Assembly (NCBI RefSeq): GCF_002220365.1 | Contig: NZ_MTHB01000110.1 | Location: forward strand, 1 to 64,000 | Origin: Caballeronia sordidicola | GTDB taxonomy: Bacteria > Pseudomonadota > Gammaproteobacteria > Burkholderiales > Burkholderiaceae | Length of the DNA stretch: 64,000 nt | Direction: 5' to 3' | Shown: positions 44,082-53,541 of the stretch, piece after piece | Layout of the letters: every line of letters starts with the position of its first letter | Numbering within the stretch: the first letter of the stretch is position 1 | The notes under the pieces: generated by a model | The model's input: only the letters and a program-made list of their open reading frames with translations | Databases searched by the model: none | What the model was told of the DNA's origin: nothing | Made by a program: the position numbers and the translations under genes

Positions 44082-46160
44082 ATGTCGAATCGTTCCATTC
44101 TCAGCCGTTACGATCTCTCAGCCCTCTTTGCGCGTCACGCCGACCTCGCGGTCGGCATTGGCATCCTGGCGGTGCTCGCGCTGCTGATCGTGCCCGTGCC
44201 GCCGTTCGTGCTCGATCTGTTCATCTGTTTGAGCTTCGCTGCCAGCTTGACGATGCTAAGCGCCACCCTGTATGTCTCGAAGGCCGCGGATCTCGCCAGT
44301 TTTCCGTCGCTGCTATTGCTCACCACGCTTTTGCGCCTCGCGTTGGCCATCGCGTCGACCAAGATGATCTTGTTGCATGCGCACGCCGGACAGATCATTG
44401 GCGCATTCGGCGAAATGGTGGTGGGCGGCAACGTCGCGGTCGGGCTGGTGGTGTTCATTGTGCTCGCGGCGATCCAGTTCATCGTGGTCGCGAAGGGGGC
44501 TGACCGGGTGGCCGAAGTGGCCGCGCGCTTCACGCTGGATGGCATTCCGGGACGCCAGATGAGTATCGACGCCGACATGCGCAATGGGGTGATCACGGCC
44601 GCGCAGGCAAGCCGGATGCGCGGGGCGCTTGAACGTGAGACTTACTTCTACGGCTCGCTCGACGGCGCGATGAAATTCGTCAAGGGTGACGCGGTGGCGG
44701 GGCTCGTCGTCGCGCTGGTGAATATCGTGGGTGGGTTGGCGGTCGGTATCGCGCAGCGCGGCATGTCGTTTGGAGATGCTCTGCATGCCTACACGATTCT
44801 CACGGTCGGCGACGGTCTGGTGTCGCAGATTCCGTCGCTGATCGTGTCGGTGGCGGCGGGCATCCTCGTGACCCGCGTCGCTTCGACCGATAACGCTGAT
44901 TCGCATCTGGGCGCCGACATTTACCGGCAACTGGCGCAGCATCCGAAAGCACTCGGGATGGCCGGTGTTGCGTGTCTCTCATTGGGGGCGATTCCCGGTT
45001 TTCCGCACATTCAGTTTCTGGTTGCCGGTGCACTGCTGCTTGCGCTGGCGATTACGCTGATGCGCAACGCCGCGCTCGCGACGAACTCGCAGCGCGCGCT
45101 GATGCCTCAGATGACACGCGACGGCGGCAACTATGTGCCGCGCATCCTTGACGATGTCGAACTCGGCACCAGTGCGACGTTGCGGCTGCGGCTCGGCCTG
45201 AAGGCCTTCGATGCATTGCGGCCCGAGGCGCTGAACCGGCAACTCGGCGAGTTGCGCCGCCACCTGATGGTTGAACTGGGCGTGCCGTTTCCCGGCCTCG
45301 CGTTGCTCCGCGACGCACGGCTCGACCCGGATCGCTACATCGTCGATATCGAGGACGTACCGTTTGCGAGCGGCACGCTGATTGCCGCCCACACCCTGGT
45401 AAGCGGCACTGAGAGCCTGATTGCGTTCGAAGGTGTGGAGGGCTACCGGCCGCGCGCGGCGAAATCGGTCTGGGTGCCGGCCGCGAAGGCGGCGTCGATC
45501 AGCGATCCGGGGATTCACAAGTCGAGCGTCGACGAAGCCTTAAGCGACCACCTCGCCGAAGTCTGCGAACGGTCGGCACCCGATTTTCTCGGCACGCAGG
45601 AAACGCGCTTCCTGCTCGATCAACTGGCGATCGAATTTCGCGAGCTGGTCGCGCAGGCAGCGCAAGCCGCGAGCACGGTGCAACTTGCCAGCGTGCTGCG
45701 GCAACTGCTGCAACAGCGTGTGCCGATCCGCAACCTGCGTGCGATTCTCGAAGCGGTCGTGCGCGTGCCGGCGGGGGAGCGCACGATCGACCGGATGGTG
45801 CGGGAAGCACGCATCCAGCTTGGCCGGCAACTGACACGCGGTTATGCCGACCTGGAGACATGGACCATCGCGGCGGCCGTGCTGGACCCGGCATGGGAGG
45901 CCAGTCTCGAAGCGCAGATCAGAAGCGGTGTCGACGGCGAGCCGCAGTGCGTGCTGTCCGCTGAGCAACTGACGCACGTGCAGCAGATTCTTGCCGCAGA
46001 CCTGTCCGGGATCCGCCTGATCGTCACGAATGCTGTCTTGCGTCCGCACCTTGCGCGGGTGTTGAGCGACTTCGGCTGGCGCGTCGAGGTGCTGGCGATC
46101 GAAGAAATTCCACTTGACGTCTACCGTATCCAGACGGTCGCGACGCTGGGTGCGGCATGA
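44082..46160 (+). CDS. sctV: Type III export apparatus protein SctV
   Basis: 692 residues of the FHIPEP family. Eight N-terminal membrane helices contain LLLLTTLLRLALAIASTKMIL and DGIPGRQMSIDADMRNG; a cytoplasmic nonamer-ring domain follows from about residue 350. The ATG at 44082 is one base after the sctU stop, with GGGAG upstream inside sctU; the alternative start at 44070 is a TTG. SctV is the proton-driven gate that accepts substrates. Confidence 0.96.
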   Translation: MSNRSILSRYDLSALFARHADLAVGIGILAVLALLIVPVPPFVLDLFICLSFAASLTMLSATLYVSKAADLASFPSLLLLTTLLRLALAIASTKMILLHAHAGQIIGAFGEMVVGGNVAVGLVVFIVLAAIQFIVVAKGADRVAEVAARFTLDGIPGRQMSIDADMRNGVITAAQASRMRGALERETYFYGSLDGAMKFVKGDAVAGLVVALVNIVGGLAVGIAQRGMSFGDALHAYTILTVGDGLVSQIPSLIVSVAAGILVTRVASTDNADSHLGADIYRQLAQHPKALGMAGVACLSLGAIPGFPHIQFLVAGALLLALAITLMRNAALATNSQRALMPQMTRDGGNYVPRILDDVELGTSATLRLRLGLKAFDALRPEALNRQLGELRRHLMVELGVPFPGLALLRDARLDPDRYIVDIEDVPFASGTLIAAHTLVSGTESLIAFEGVEGYRPRAAKSVWVPAAKAASISDPGIHKSSVDEALSDHLAEVCERSAPDFLGTQETRFLLDQLAIEFRELVAQAAQAASTVQLASVLRQLLQQRVPIRNLRAILEAVVRVPAGERTIDRMVREARIQLGRQLTRGYADLETWTIAAAVLDPAWEASLEAQIRSGVDGEPQCVLSAEQLTHVQQILAADLSGIRLIVTNAVLRPHLARVLSDFGWRVEVLAIEEIPLDVYRIQTVATLGAA

Positions 46161-47497
46161 GCGGGAACATCACGCGATCGTCCGGAAATAGCGTGCCGGT
46201 GTTGACCTCGGCGCCGGCGCTGCGCGGCCGGGTGGTCGAAGCGCGCGGCGTGGTTGCGCGGGTGGTGGGGGTGTCGTTGCGCATCGGCGAGAAGGTGCGG
46301 CTGGTGCGCCCGGATACCTTCGAGGCGCAATACGGCGAAGTGGTCGGCTTTGCGCACGACGGCGCGCTCATCATGCCGCTCGCTGGTTTGGCGGGCCTCT
46401 CAGACATCACCGAGGTGCAAGGCTGTGGCTCGACATGGGGCACGTTCGACGCCGCAGGGTTGCTCGGACGGGTGGTGGACGGTCTCGGCAACCCGCTCGA
46501 CGGGGGGGCCGCGCCCCTGCCGCTCGCGACTGGCGCGGTGGTGCACGTCAATGCCGGGGCGACGCTGAATCCGCTCGAACGACCCGTCATCGCCACACCG
46601 TTTGCCACCGGCGTGCGCGCGATTGACGGCCTGCTCACCTGCGGCGTTGGCCAGCGCACGGGCATCTTCGCACCGGCGGGCGGGGGCAAGAGCACGATCA
46701 TGGGCATGATCGCGAACGGCGCATCGACTGATGCGGTCGTGGTGGCCCTGATTGGCGAGCGGGGCCGCGAGGTGGCCGAATTCATTCAAGACCATCTTGA
46801 GCACCGGCGTGCCTCGACGATCGTGATCGCCGCGACGTCCGAGCGTCCCGCCGCGGAGCGGATCAAGGCGGCGGAACTCGCGGCCAACGTCGCGGTAGGC
46901 TTGCGCGCGACCGGGCGCAATGTGCTCTTGCTGTTCGATTCGCTGACGCGCTATGCGCGCGCGTTGCGCGAGCTCGGCTTGGCGGTCGGCGAGCCGCCGT
47001 TGCGCGGCGGTTTTCCGCCGAGCGTCTTCGCGCAGTTGCCGCGGCTGATCGAATCGGCCGGCGTGACGGCGCAGGGCAGCATCACGGCTTTCTATACCGT
47101 GCTCGCCGACGAGGCCGATCTGTCCGATCCGGTCGCGGAAGAGGCGCGCTCGCTGCTGGACGGGCACATTCAACTGTCGTCGAAACTTGGGGCGGCCGGG
47201 CATTATCCGGCGATCGACATTCTGCGCAGCCGCAGCCGCTTGATGAATCGCGTCGCGGATGTCGCGCAGCGCGCCGACGCCAACCGCGTGCGTGACTGGC
47301 TGGCGCGCTATGAGGAGGTCGAGATGCTGCTGCAGATCGGCGAATACGACCGGGGTAACGACGCCGAGACGGACCGGGCGATCGACTTGCGCCCGGACAT
47401 CCAGCGCTTTCTGTGTCAGCCATACGACCGCTGCAGTTCGTGGGCCGAAACGCGCGCGCTGTTGCACGGGTTGTGCACTGGCGTGCCCCCGGTGTGA
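46157..47497 (+). CDS. sctN: Type III secretion ATPase SctN
   Basis: 446 residues. Walker A is FAPAGGGKST near residue 175, Walker B VLLLFDSLTRYARA, with ALIGERGREVAEF and PSVFAQLPRLIESAG. These are F1-like, hexameric ATPase signatures specific to type III exporters. It strips chaperones and unfolds substrates at the cytoplasmic gate. The ATG overlaps the sctV stop by 4 bp. Confidence 0.97.
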   Translation: MSGNITRSSGNSVPVLTSAPALRGRVVEARGVVARVVGVSLRIGEKVRLVRPDTFEAQYGEVVGFAHDGALIMPLAGLAGLSDITEVQGCGSTWGTFDAAGLLGRVVDGLGNPLDGGAAPLPLATGAVVHVNAGATLNPLERPVIATPFATGVRAIDGLLTCGVGQRTGIFAPAGGGKSTIMGMIANGASTDAVVVALIGERGREVAEFIQDHLEHRRASTIVIAATSERPAAERIKAAELAANVAVGLRATGRNVLLLFDSLTRYARALRELGLAVGEPPLRGGFPPSVFAQLPRLIESAGVTAQGSITAFYTVLADEADLSDPVAEEARSLLDGHIQLSSKLGAAGHYPAIDILRSRSRLMNRVADVAQRADANRVRDWLARYEEVEMLLQIGEYDRGNDAETDRAIDLRPDIQRFLCQPYDRCSSWAETRALLHGLCTGVPPV

Positions 47498-47925
47498 TGC
47501 GCAGCGCGGCGCAGGAGGCTGATCTTTGGCGGCTGCTCACGAGGGTGCGCGGTTTGCGGGTGCGCCGCAGGCTCCGCGCGCTGGCCGACGCGCGCCGGCG
47601 AGAGCGGCGGGCAGCCGCTGCGGTGGCTGAACAGGCCGCGGCGCTGGAATGGCACGCAGCCGAGCGGCAGCGCGTGCTCGCGTTCTGCCGACGCGATCAG
47701 AGGGCCGGCGGGCAGTGGCACGCAACGCGCCGTGCGCATGACGCACAAACGCCTGTGCTGCAGCAGCAACTGAGCGACGCGCAGCATTCGCACGCGCAGG
47801 CGCGCCACGAAGCGGGAGAAGCGTTGCGGGACTGGAATGTCGAGCGCATCCGGCATGACGACGCCAGGCAGCGTTGGCGGGCGGCTCTCGCACGCGCGGC
47901 GCGTGATGGCCGCGAGCGTGCCTAG
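47497..47925 (+). CDS. sctO: Type III stalk protein SctO (YscO/FliJ-like)
   Basis: 142 residues, almost all Arg/Ala/Glu/Gln with heptad-like spacing, predicted as one long coiled-coil hairpin: the shape of YscO/FliJ proteins that stand in the SctN hexamer and touch SctV. Sequence conservation in this family is low; the position directly after sctN supports the call. Its start shares one base with the sctN stop. It is the last gene of the run and is closed by a strong hairpin. Confidence 0.8.
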   Translation: MRSAAQEADLWRLLTRVRGLRVRRRLRALADARRRERRAAAAVAEQAAALEWHAAERQRVLAFCRRDQRAGGQWHATRRAHDAQTPVLQQQLSDAQHSHAQARHEAGEALRDWNVERIRHDDARQRWRAALARAARDGRERA

Positions 47926-47955
47926 TACCGCCGCGCGGAGCAAGGTGCGCTGAGC

Positions 47956-47983
47956 GGCGGTGGAGGGGCACCCCTCCACCGCC
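47956..47983. terminator. Hairpin terminator closing the sct operon
   Basis: GGCGGTGGAGGGG-CA-CCCCTCCACCGCC is a perfect 13-bp inverted repeat in the 75-bp gap between convergent sctO and the candidate effector gene. It can act on both strands. T-runs next to it are short. Confidence 0.75.
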
Positions 47984-48000
47984 CTTACCTTTAGTACCGG

Positions 48001-49488
48001 TTAGGAGTGAGGGTCATTCTGAATGAACATTTGCATCGCGCGGCGCAGGTCGGCTGATTGATCGCGCCCGAAGTGGTAGTTCTGCAGATCGAACTGGGCC
48101 ATGTAAGCCGGCGCCACAATGCCGTTTACGACCATGCCGAGCGCTGCGGCCGAGCGCTCTCTCATCGATAGATTGGGGTCCGCGACATCGCGGGCGAAGG
48201 TCCAGACTTCGCGTGCTGACGCAGCCGCGTGGGCCAGTTCCCCGGAATCCACCCGGTGCACATTGTTGATGATCGTTTCCGCAGACTGGTCCGAAAGATT
48301 GATACCGAGTCGCTGCAGCAGACTGTTGACCGTTTTGACGGAGCTGGGATAGGAGCCCGGCTCATTGCCGTTTGGCGATTTCTGCATTTCCGTGTTGAGC
48401 CGGTCCCGGTTGCTTGCATTGCTGCCGCCGGCCGCAGTATCGCCGGGGTTGCCGCCTTTGAGGCCGACATTGTTGTGGATTTGCCAGTTGCCTTTGTCGT
48501 CGAGTTGGACAGGATACTGAGGCTTCGACGTGTCGGCGGTATCGTAGGCTCGCCATGTGCCGTTGTCCTTGTCGTACTTGACTGGCCAGTCCTTGCCATC
48601 TGCCTGGATGTAGGACTGGCCTTTCTCGTTCTTGAAAACGCCGGGACTGCTCCGGTCCGCTTCCAGGTTGCCTTTCGGCTTGAAAGAGTATTGCTCTGGC
48701 GCGGCAAACTTCGAGCTGCTCTCAGACGAGGTACTCGCATGGGGTTCACCTTCTTTTGGCGTATTGCCCTGCGTTTCATCTGTCGTTGGTGAAGGCGTGG
48801 AAGTCAGCGAACCCGCGGGCTGCTCGCCTGTCTTTGGCGTCGAAGCCTTTTCGGGCGTGGGAGTCGCAATAGCCTTTTCGGATGCGGGTGCCGGAGCCTT
48901 GCCGTTCGATCCAGGCGATATGTGTTCGCCCGCGTCTGGCTGAACGTTCGGAGCTGGCGGCTCTTTCGGGCTGCCGTCCGGGTTCTTCTGGCCTGCGAGA
49001 ACCTGAGTCCCTCTCATTGCGTCGCCGACGACGGGCAACTGTTCCAACGTAGCATCGACCTTCTTGCCGGCTTTCTCGCCGCTCTTCGATTTGTCGCCGT
49101 TTGCTATATCCACCACCTTGCCTATAGTTGTTGCCGGATGTGTTGCGCCGTCTTCGGCGCCGCGCTTAAAGACATCCCACGGCGTCTCGGCCTCTTTATT
49201 TGCGGGGTGAGGGTTCGGTGCCGGAGAGTATCCGTCATACACGTGTTCGCCGTCAGGGCCCAGATGAAAGTAGGTTTTGACATTGAGACCGGCCGGGGGC
49301 GGCCCTTGTTGAACCTCGGTGGACCCTGCGCTACCCGAGGCTGTCTGTTGCGTGTTGCCGGCAGCTGATGTGTCGTACACCGCAGGCTGTGCCTGTGGTT
49401 GGCCACCCTGGGTAATTTGAGCAACGTTTTGGTCCGCTGTGACAGGAGTGACTACGTTCTGTCGACCATTGGATGAATCGACTTGCAT
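48001..49488 (-). CDS. Candidate type III effector, low-complexity, with a Tyr/Trp-rich module
   Basis: 495 residues from the ATG at 49488 (AAGGA upstream). The N-terminus is Gln/Asn/Thr-rich (NVAQITQGGQPQAQ), as type III signals often are; residues about 150-290 are Pro/Glu/Lys/Thr-rich and probably disordered. A following module reads GQSYIQADGKDWPVKYDKDN, GTWRAYDTADTSK and GNWQIHNNVGLKGG, recalling short YxVxxDxxxGxWR units of large toxins and effectors. The last 110 residues are helical. No family recognised. It lies at the end of the secretion island, facing it. Confidence 0.55.
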   Translation of the reverse strand: MQVDSSNGRQNVVTPVTADQNVAQITQGGQPQAQPAVYDTSAAGNTQQTASGSAGSTEVQQGPPPAGLNVKTYFHLGPDGEHVYDGYSPAPNPHPANKEAETPWDVFKRGAEDGATHPATTIGKVVDIANGDKSKSGEKAGKKVDATLEQLPVVGDAMRGTQVLAGQKNPDGSPKEPPAPNVQPDAGEHISPGSNGKAPAPASEKAIATPTPEKASTPKTGEQPAGSLTSTPSPTTDETQGNTPKEGEPHASTSSESSSKFAAPEQYSFKPKGNLEADRSSPGVFKNEKGQSYIQADGKDWPVKYDKDNGTWRAYDTADTSKPQYPVQLDDKGNWQIHNNVGLKGGNPGDTAAGGSNASNRDRLNTEMQKSPNGNEPGSYPSSVKTVNSLLQRLGINLSDQSAETIINNVHRVDSGELAHAAASAREVWTFARDVADPNLSMRERSAAALGMVVNGIVAPAYMAQFDLQNYHFGRDQSADLRRAMQMFIQNDPHS

Positions 49489-49960
49489 TTTGCGATCCTT
49501 GCTGAAGTTGCACATCGAAATCGGCTTTGCCGAACACATCTCCAATGGAAAAGGTGCGGATCCATTTGAATGCCTAAGCTTCCTTTCAAGGTCGTATTTA
49601 CCGCTACCTATTTTTCTCTGCATGTAACCGAAATGCCAGGCGGTATCGTAGCGTTTCTATCCTGTAATCAATAAGGATAGGAAATGAATGGGAGATGTCC
49701 GCGGTGCATGGCGGCAGTGATCGCTGCGTCGGGTCGATCGAAGAAGTTGAATAGCTTGCCTAACTATTTTTTCAGCGATCACGGTCGGACGGGCAAGCCA
49801 TGCCGCTGCATGGGCGTGCAAGCAGATGTCTCGCGGGAATGGAGGACGGGAGCGGGAAATTCACGGGAAGCTGGTGGATGCCGCACTCATTCGGCGGTCG
49901 TGCGTGCGGCATCCGGCGGGGCAACGGCCGACGCAGTTGCCCCCTCACCGCGCGGTACGC
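49489..49960. promoter_or_regulatory. Gap between two candidate effector genes, with inverted repeat
   Basis: 472 bp with no supported gene. A rightward frame from 49684 lacks support. CTATCCT (49657-49663) and AGGATAG (49674-49680) form a perfect inverted repeat with a 10-bp spacer, about 170 bp before the effector start at 49488: a possible operator. Other control elements were not recognised. Confidence 0.4.
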
Positions 49961-51121
49961 TTACGTGTTGGCCTTCTTGATATTGTCAGGCGTCGGCTCT
50001 TTGCCAGTGGTCGGATCGATCCAGCCGGCGCCGCCGCGGGCGGCCGTGACGGTGTAGCCGTCCGGCGCGGCGGCGTCGAGCGCGCGGCCGTTGTTGCTCT
50101 TCTGTACGCTGAGGCCCGCCTGGTTCTGCTCGCTCAGCCCCGTGACTTGATAGGCCTGCTTGCCGTGGGTGATCGTCACCTGATCCGCGAACGAGACATT
50201 CTTGTTGTTCGCAGCCGTCTGGGTGCCGATGGTGACCTTGGTCTTGTCAGGCAGCACGAACGTCATCGGGCCGTTGAACATCGCCGTCGACGAGTTGGCT
50301 GAGTTGGCGTGTTGGGTGAGATGCGGATCTCCAAAGATCTTTGTTGTATCGCCGGATTTCGTATTGGTCATGACCATCGACGAATCAGCCTTGTTGAAGT
50401 CAAGCTTGTAGTTGCCCAGGTCGATACTCGCCTTGTTGTTGCAAACCGCGGTGTCGCTCCATTGAGTCTGGCCGCTCTTGCCTGAGTCTTTGCTGCCGCA
50501 GTCGCTGCGCGGCGGCGTCTGGCCGCTCTTGCCTGAGTCTTTGCTGCCGCAGTCGTTGCGCGGCGGCGTCTGGCCGCTCTTGCCTGAGTCTTTGCTACCG
50601 CAGTCGTTGCCCGGCGGCGTCTGGCCGCTCTTGCCTGAGTCCTTGCTACCGCAGTCGTTGCGCGGCGGCGTCTGGCCGCTCTTGCCTGAATCCTTGCTAC
50701 CGCAGTCGTTGCGCGGCGGCGTCTGGGCGCTCTTGCCTGAGTCTTTGCTACCGCAGTCGTTGCGCGGCGGCGTGCAGTTGTCGGCGCGCGAGTTGTCGTT
50801 GCAGCGATTGCCACCCGTTGAATTGGTTTGGCCGCCAAGATTGTCATTGCGCCCCGCGCTTGGCGGTTGCTGGGTCGCGGGCTGACCGCGACTGCTGATG
50901 CTTCCCTGAGCGATGAATATGCTGCTTTGGCCATTCCCCGCAGTTTGGCTGAAGACGGAGAACGAGGTCTTCGAGAAGCCACTCAGCATATTCGACAACG
51001 ATCTTGCGTCCTGCGCGAGCTGCGACTGCGCGCCGCCGCCAAACACGGTGTTCAGGTTGCCCTGAAGCGAGAGATAAGGATTGCTGATTTGTGAATAATT
51101 GCTTTGCGTCGCTGCTTGCAT
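49961..51121 (-). CDS. NopE-like type III effector, DUF1521 (metal-induced autocleavage) domain, Cys repeat region
   Basis: 386 residues. Residues 1-110 resemble a type III signal (Gln/Ser/Asn-rich, QSNYSQISNPYLSLQGN). Residues 117-218 are six copies of a 17-residue repeat (NDCGSKDSGKSGQTPPR), each with one Cys. The DUF1521 domain follows: KIFGDPHLTQHANSAN with the GDPH motif at about 264-267, and FNGPMTFVLPDKTKVTIGTQ. In Bradyrhizobium NopE1 this domain cleaves itself between D and P of GDPH when Ca2+ is present, in the host. Effector role here is inferred from domain and location. Confidence 0.82.
   Translation of the reverse strand: MQAATQSNYSQISNPYLSLQGNLNTVFGGGAQSQLAQDARSLSNMLSGFSKTSFSVFSQTAGNGQSSIFIAQGSISSRGQPATQQPPSAGRNDNLGGQTNSTGGNRCNDNSRADNCTPPRNDCGSKDSGKSAQTPPRNDCGSKDSGKSGQTPPRNDCGSKDSGKSGQTPPGNDCGSKDSGKSGQTPPRNDCGSKDSGKSGQTPPRSDCGSKDSGKSGQTQWSDTAVCNNKASIDLGNYKLDFNKADSSMVMTNTKSGDTTKIFGDPHLTQHANSANSSTAMFNGPMTFVLPDKTKVTIGTQTAANNKNVSFADQVTITHGKQAYQVTGLSEQNQAGLSVQKSNNGRALDAAAPDGYTVTAARGGAGWIDPTTGKEPTPDNIKKANT
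50468..50773. repeat. Six tandem copies of a 51-bp unit in the DUF1521 gene
   Basis: Units begin at 50468, 50519, 50570, 50621, 50672 and 50723; the shared start is CTGGCCGCTCTTGCCTGA with one to five changes per unit (for example GGGCG for GGCCG in the last). Length 51 bp keeps the frame, so copy number can change without breaking the protein. Confidence 0.97.
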
Positions 51122-51348
51122 GTCGATATTCCTGAAGTAAAAAAGGCCGGCCTACGCTGTACAGCCGGAACCGCGTTGCCGACGGTATGAGATGGGTCCC
51201 GCGTATGAATGGTAGGGGTGCAGCGGCAGGGACGGGCCATACTTATGTATAGAGCTGCACACCGCCCGGCAGATTGACTGGTTGGTTGCATGCGAACGGG
51301 CGGCGCCCACGCGGGGGCGTCCGTCGCGATACGCGACTTACTCCTTGT

Positions 51349-53128
51349 TCACTGCGATCCACCCTTTGACACTTCACCCGCGCCGGCGTTATAGAAACGC
51401 ACGAGGTCGCCCTTGAGCGAATGCAGGGCTGCGTCGTCGAGATAGATCATGTGGCCCGTCGGATAATACGTGCGCTGCACATTCGATCGTAGCGTCGGGT
51501 CCAGCCCCATATGCGCCAGATCGTATTCGGTCTGGAAGAACGGCGTTGCCAGATCGAAGTAGCCATTGAGCGACAGCACGCGCAACTGCGGATTTTGCCG
51601 CATCGCTTCAGCGAGGTCGGCGGCCGCATAGGGCAGCGCAAGCTGTTCCCCCCACCACGCGCGATGTTTCCAGTTCCATTGCGTCAACGCTGCGTCGTTG
51701 AATACGCGATACGCATCTTTCGCCTCGAAGTGCAGGTCTTGTGCGAGATGCTCGTGCAGCGCCGCGTCGAAGGCGCTCGACACGCTGGTCACCGACGGGT
51801 CGTAATCCGGATGCTCGGACGCGTCGTCATAGTCCATGCCTTCGAATCGCGCATCGTAGCGCCCCACTGTGCGCGATTCGCGTATCAGCAATTGCTTGCG
51901 GAACCGCGACGGCCAGATTTGCAGCCGTGCCTGCTTGACGTAATTCACATCGATTCCCGTGTAATGGGAGACGCGTGCGGCGATTGCGTCGCGTTCCGAA
52001 TCGGGCAGCGAGTCACCCGCGGCTAACGCTTGCGCGTAGGGGCCGGAAGCGAACGCACGGACCTCGTCGAGGAACGCGGGCAAGCTTGGCGGCTTGGGCA
52101 CGATCTTGTCGTGATACCAGGCAATGGCCGCATAGGTCGGCAAGTAGCTTTCGCTCTCCAGATCCGTTCCTGCCATATGCGCGCCCGAGTTAAGGACCGA
52201 AGACATCAACACGACCCCGTTCAACGCAATGTTGCCTTGGCTCAAACGGTACGCAAGCATGGCCGCACGCGCCGTTCCATACGATTCGCCAAGCAGGTAC
52301 TTCGGTGAATTCCAGCGCTGGTTGACGCTCAGGTAGCGCTCGATAAAGTGTTCGAACGCATCCAGGTCTTCATCGACGCCCCAGAAGCGTTTCCCGGTTG
52401 CGTGGCCGACGATCCTTGAGAATCCCGCACCGGGCGCATCGATGAAGACCAGATCGGTGGTGTCGAGAAGACTGTCGGGATTGTCCGAGAGCACATAGGG
52501 CGCCGGTGCTGTGATCGCCGGACTCGACGTATGTGCACGCTTCGGTCCGAACGATCCCATCAGGAGAAAGACGCTGCCCGCGCCCGGGCCGCCGTTAAAA
52601 AGAAACGTGATCGGACGCGTGGCGGTGCTTTTCGTATTCGCGGTGTAGGCAACATAAAAGACGCTGGCCTCGGCTTGTCCCGCGTTGTTGCGCAGAAGCA
52701 GATTGCCGGCCGTTGCCGTGTAATCCATCTTCCGGCCGTCGAGCCTGATTGAATGTTGCGTGACCGAGGTGGTTTCCGGCGGGACCGGTATCAGGGTGTC
52801 GGCTTTCGTTTCGCTGGCGGCGTCGCTGGCTGCCGCCGTGGGCGCAGCGCTTGCGCGGCTGCGGCGAGCGGGATTGACGTTTGCTTTCGATGCGGCGCGA
52901 GCGTCGGACTGGTCGGAGGGTTTCGCCGCGTCCGGGCGTACAAGTGTTCCAGCAGGCGCTGAAGCGGACGCGTCGGGGGGGGGCCTGCGTGCCGGGGGGC
53001 GCGCCCGACGTGTCCGCCGGTGCCGCGCCGCTTTCCTGGGACAAGACGACGGACGGATTGCCGGCGAGGCCAAGCACGATCAGACCGCTCATCAGACTGC
53101 TTACCGCTGAGTAGAAACGAGCGCGCAT
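51349..53128 (-). pseudogene. S10-family serine carboxypeptidase-like protein, shifted at a G9 tract
   Basis: The mature domain is complete: FLFNGGPGAGS, the nucleophile motif GESYGTARA, the Asp in NGYFDLATPF and the His in YPTGHMIY complete a Ser-Asp-His triad. The signal peptide (MRARFYSAVSSLMSGLIVLG, from 53128) is in another frame. The two meet at nine G (52975-52983, C on the coding strand): with eight, the frame would be continuous and give 592 residues. So the gene is interrupted by one extra base, from phase variation, decay or sequencing error. It would be exported, to act in the envelope or outside. Confidence 0.85.
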
Positions 53129-53541
53129 CTTAGTCCTGGCTATTTTTGTTTTCTCTAGGTGCTGCCTGGATTCTCGATAAGCCAACCCGCCGCGTCAATA
53201 GCGTTGTTGTCATCGGAGTGACTGAGCAAGGTCCGTAAGCGCGCATGTAAGTATTTCGAAGTCATAGTGTTAGCCAAGGTGCTTGCCGGTCACAAGTACG
53301 ACACGAAGCCAGTGACGTTTGAGTTAACCCTAAGTACGCTGCTCCATTCGCTCATTCGATGCCGCCGGACACGAGATCGATTCGCCGATCTGCTTACGCT
53401 TTCCTATACTTGGATCAACCAGAGATAACAAACCGTTTTTTACCTGACAATTAAGCCGGCTTTGGATCGCACCAGAACAAGCAGAAGGGCGATCCGTACC
53501 CCGGGGCCAAAGGCTCCCGGCGGCGGCCATCTGGAGGAGAC
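53129..53541. other. Gene-free region between the peptidase and kup copy 2
   Basis: 413 bp without a supported gene; it holds both divergent promoters. GGAGGAGA at 53532-53539 is the kup ribosome binding site. No operator recognised. Confidence 0.45.

Noticed and set aside
49684..49980. 98-codon rightward frame with several Cys
   Set aside because: No ribosome binding site, no domain, and overlaps the end of the DUF1521 gene.
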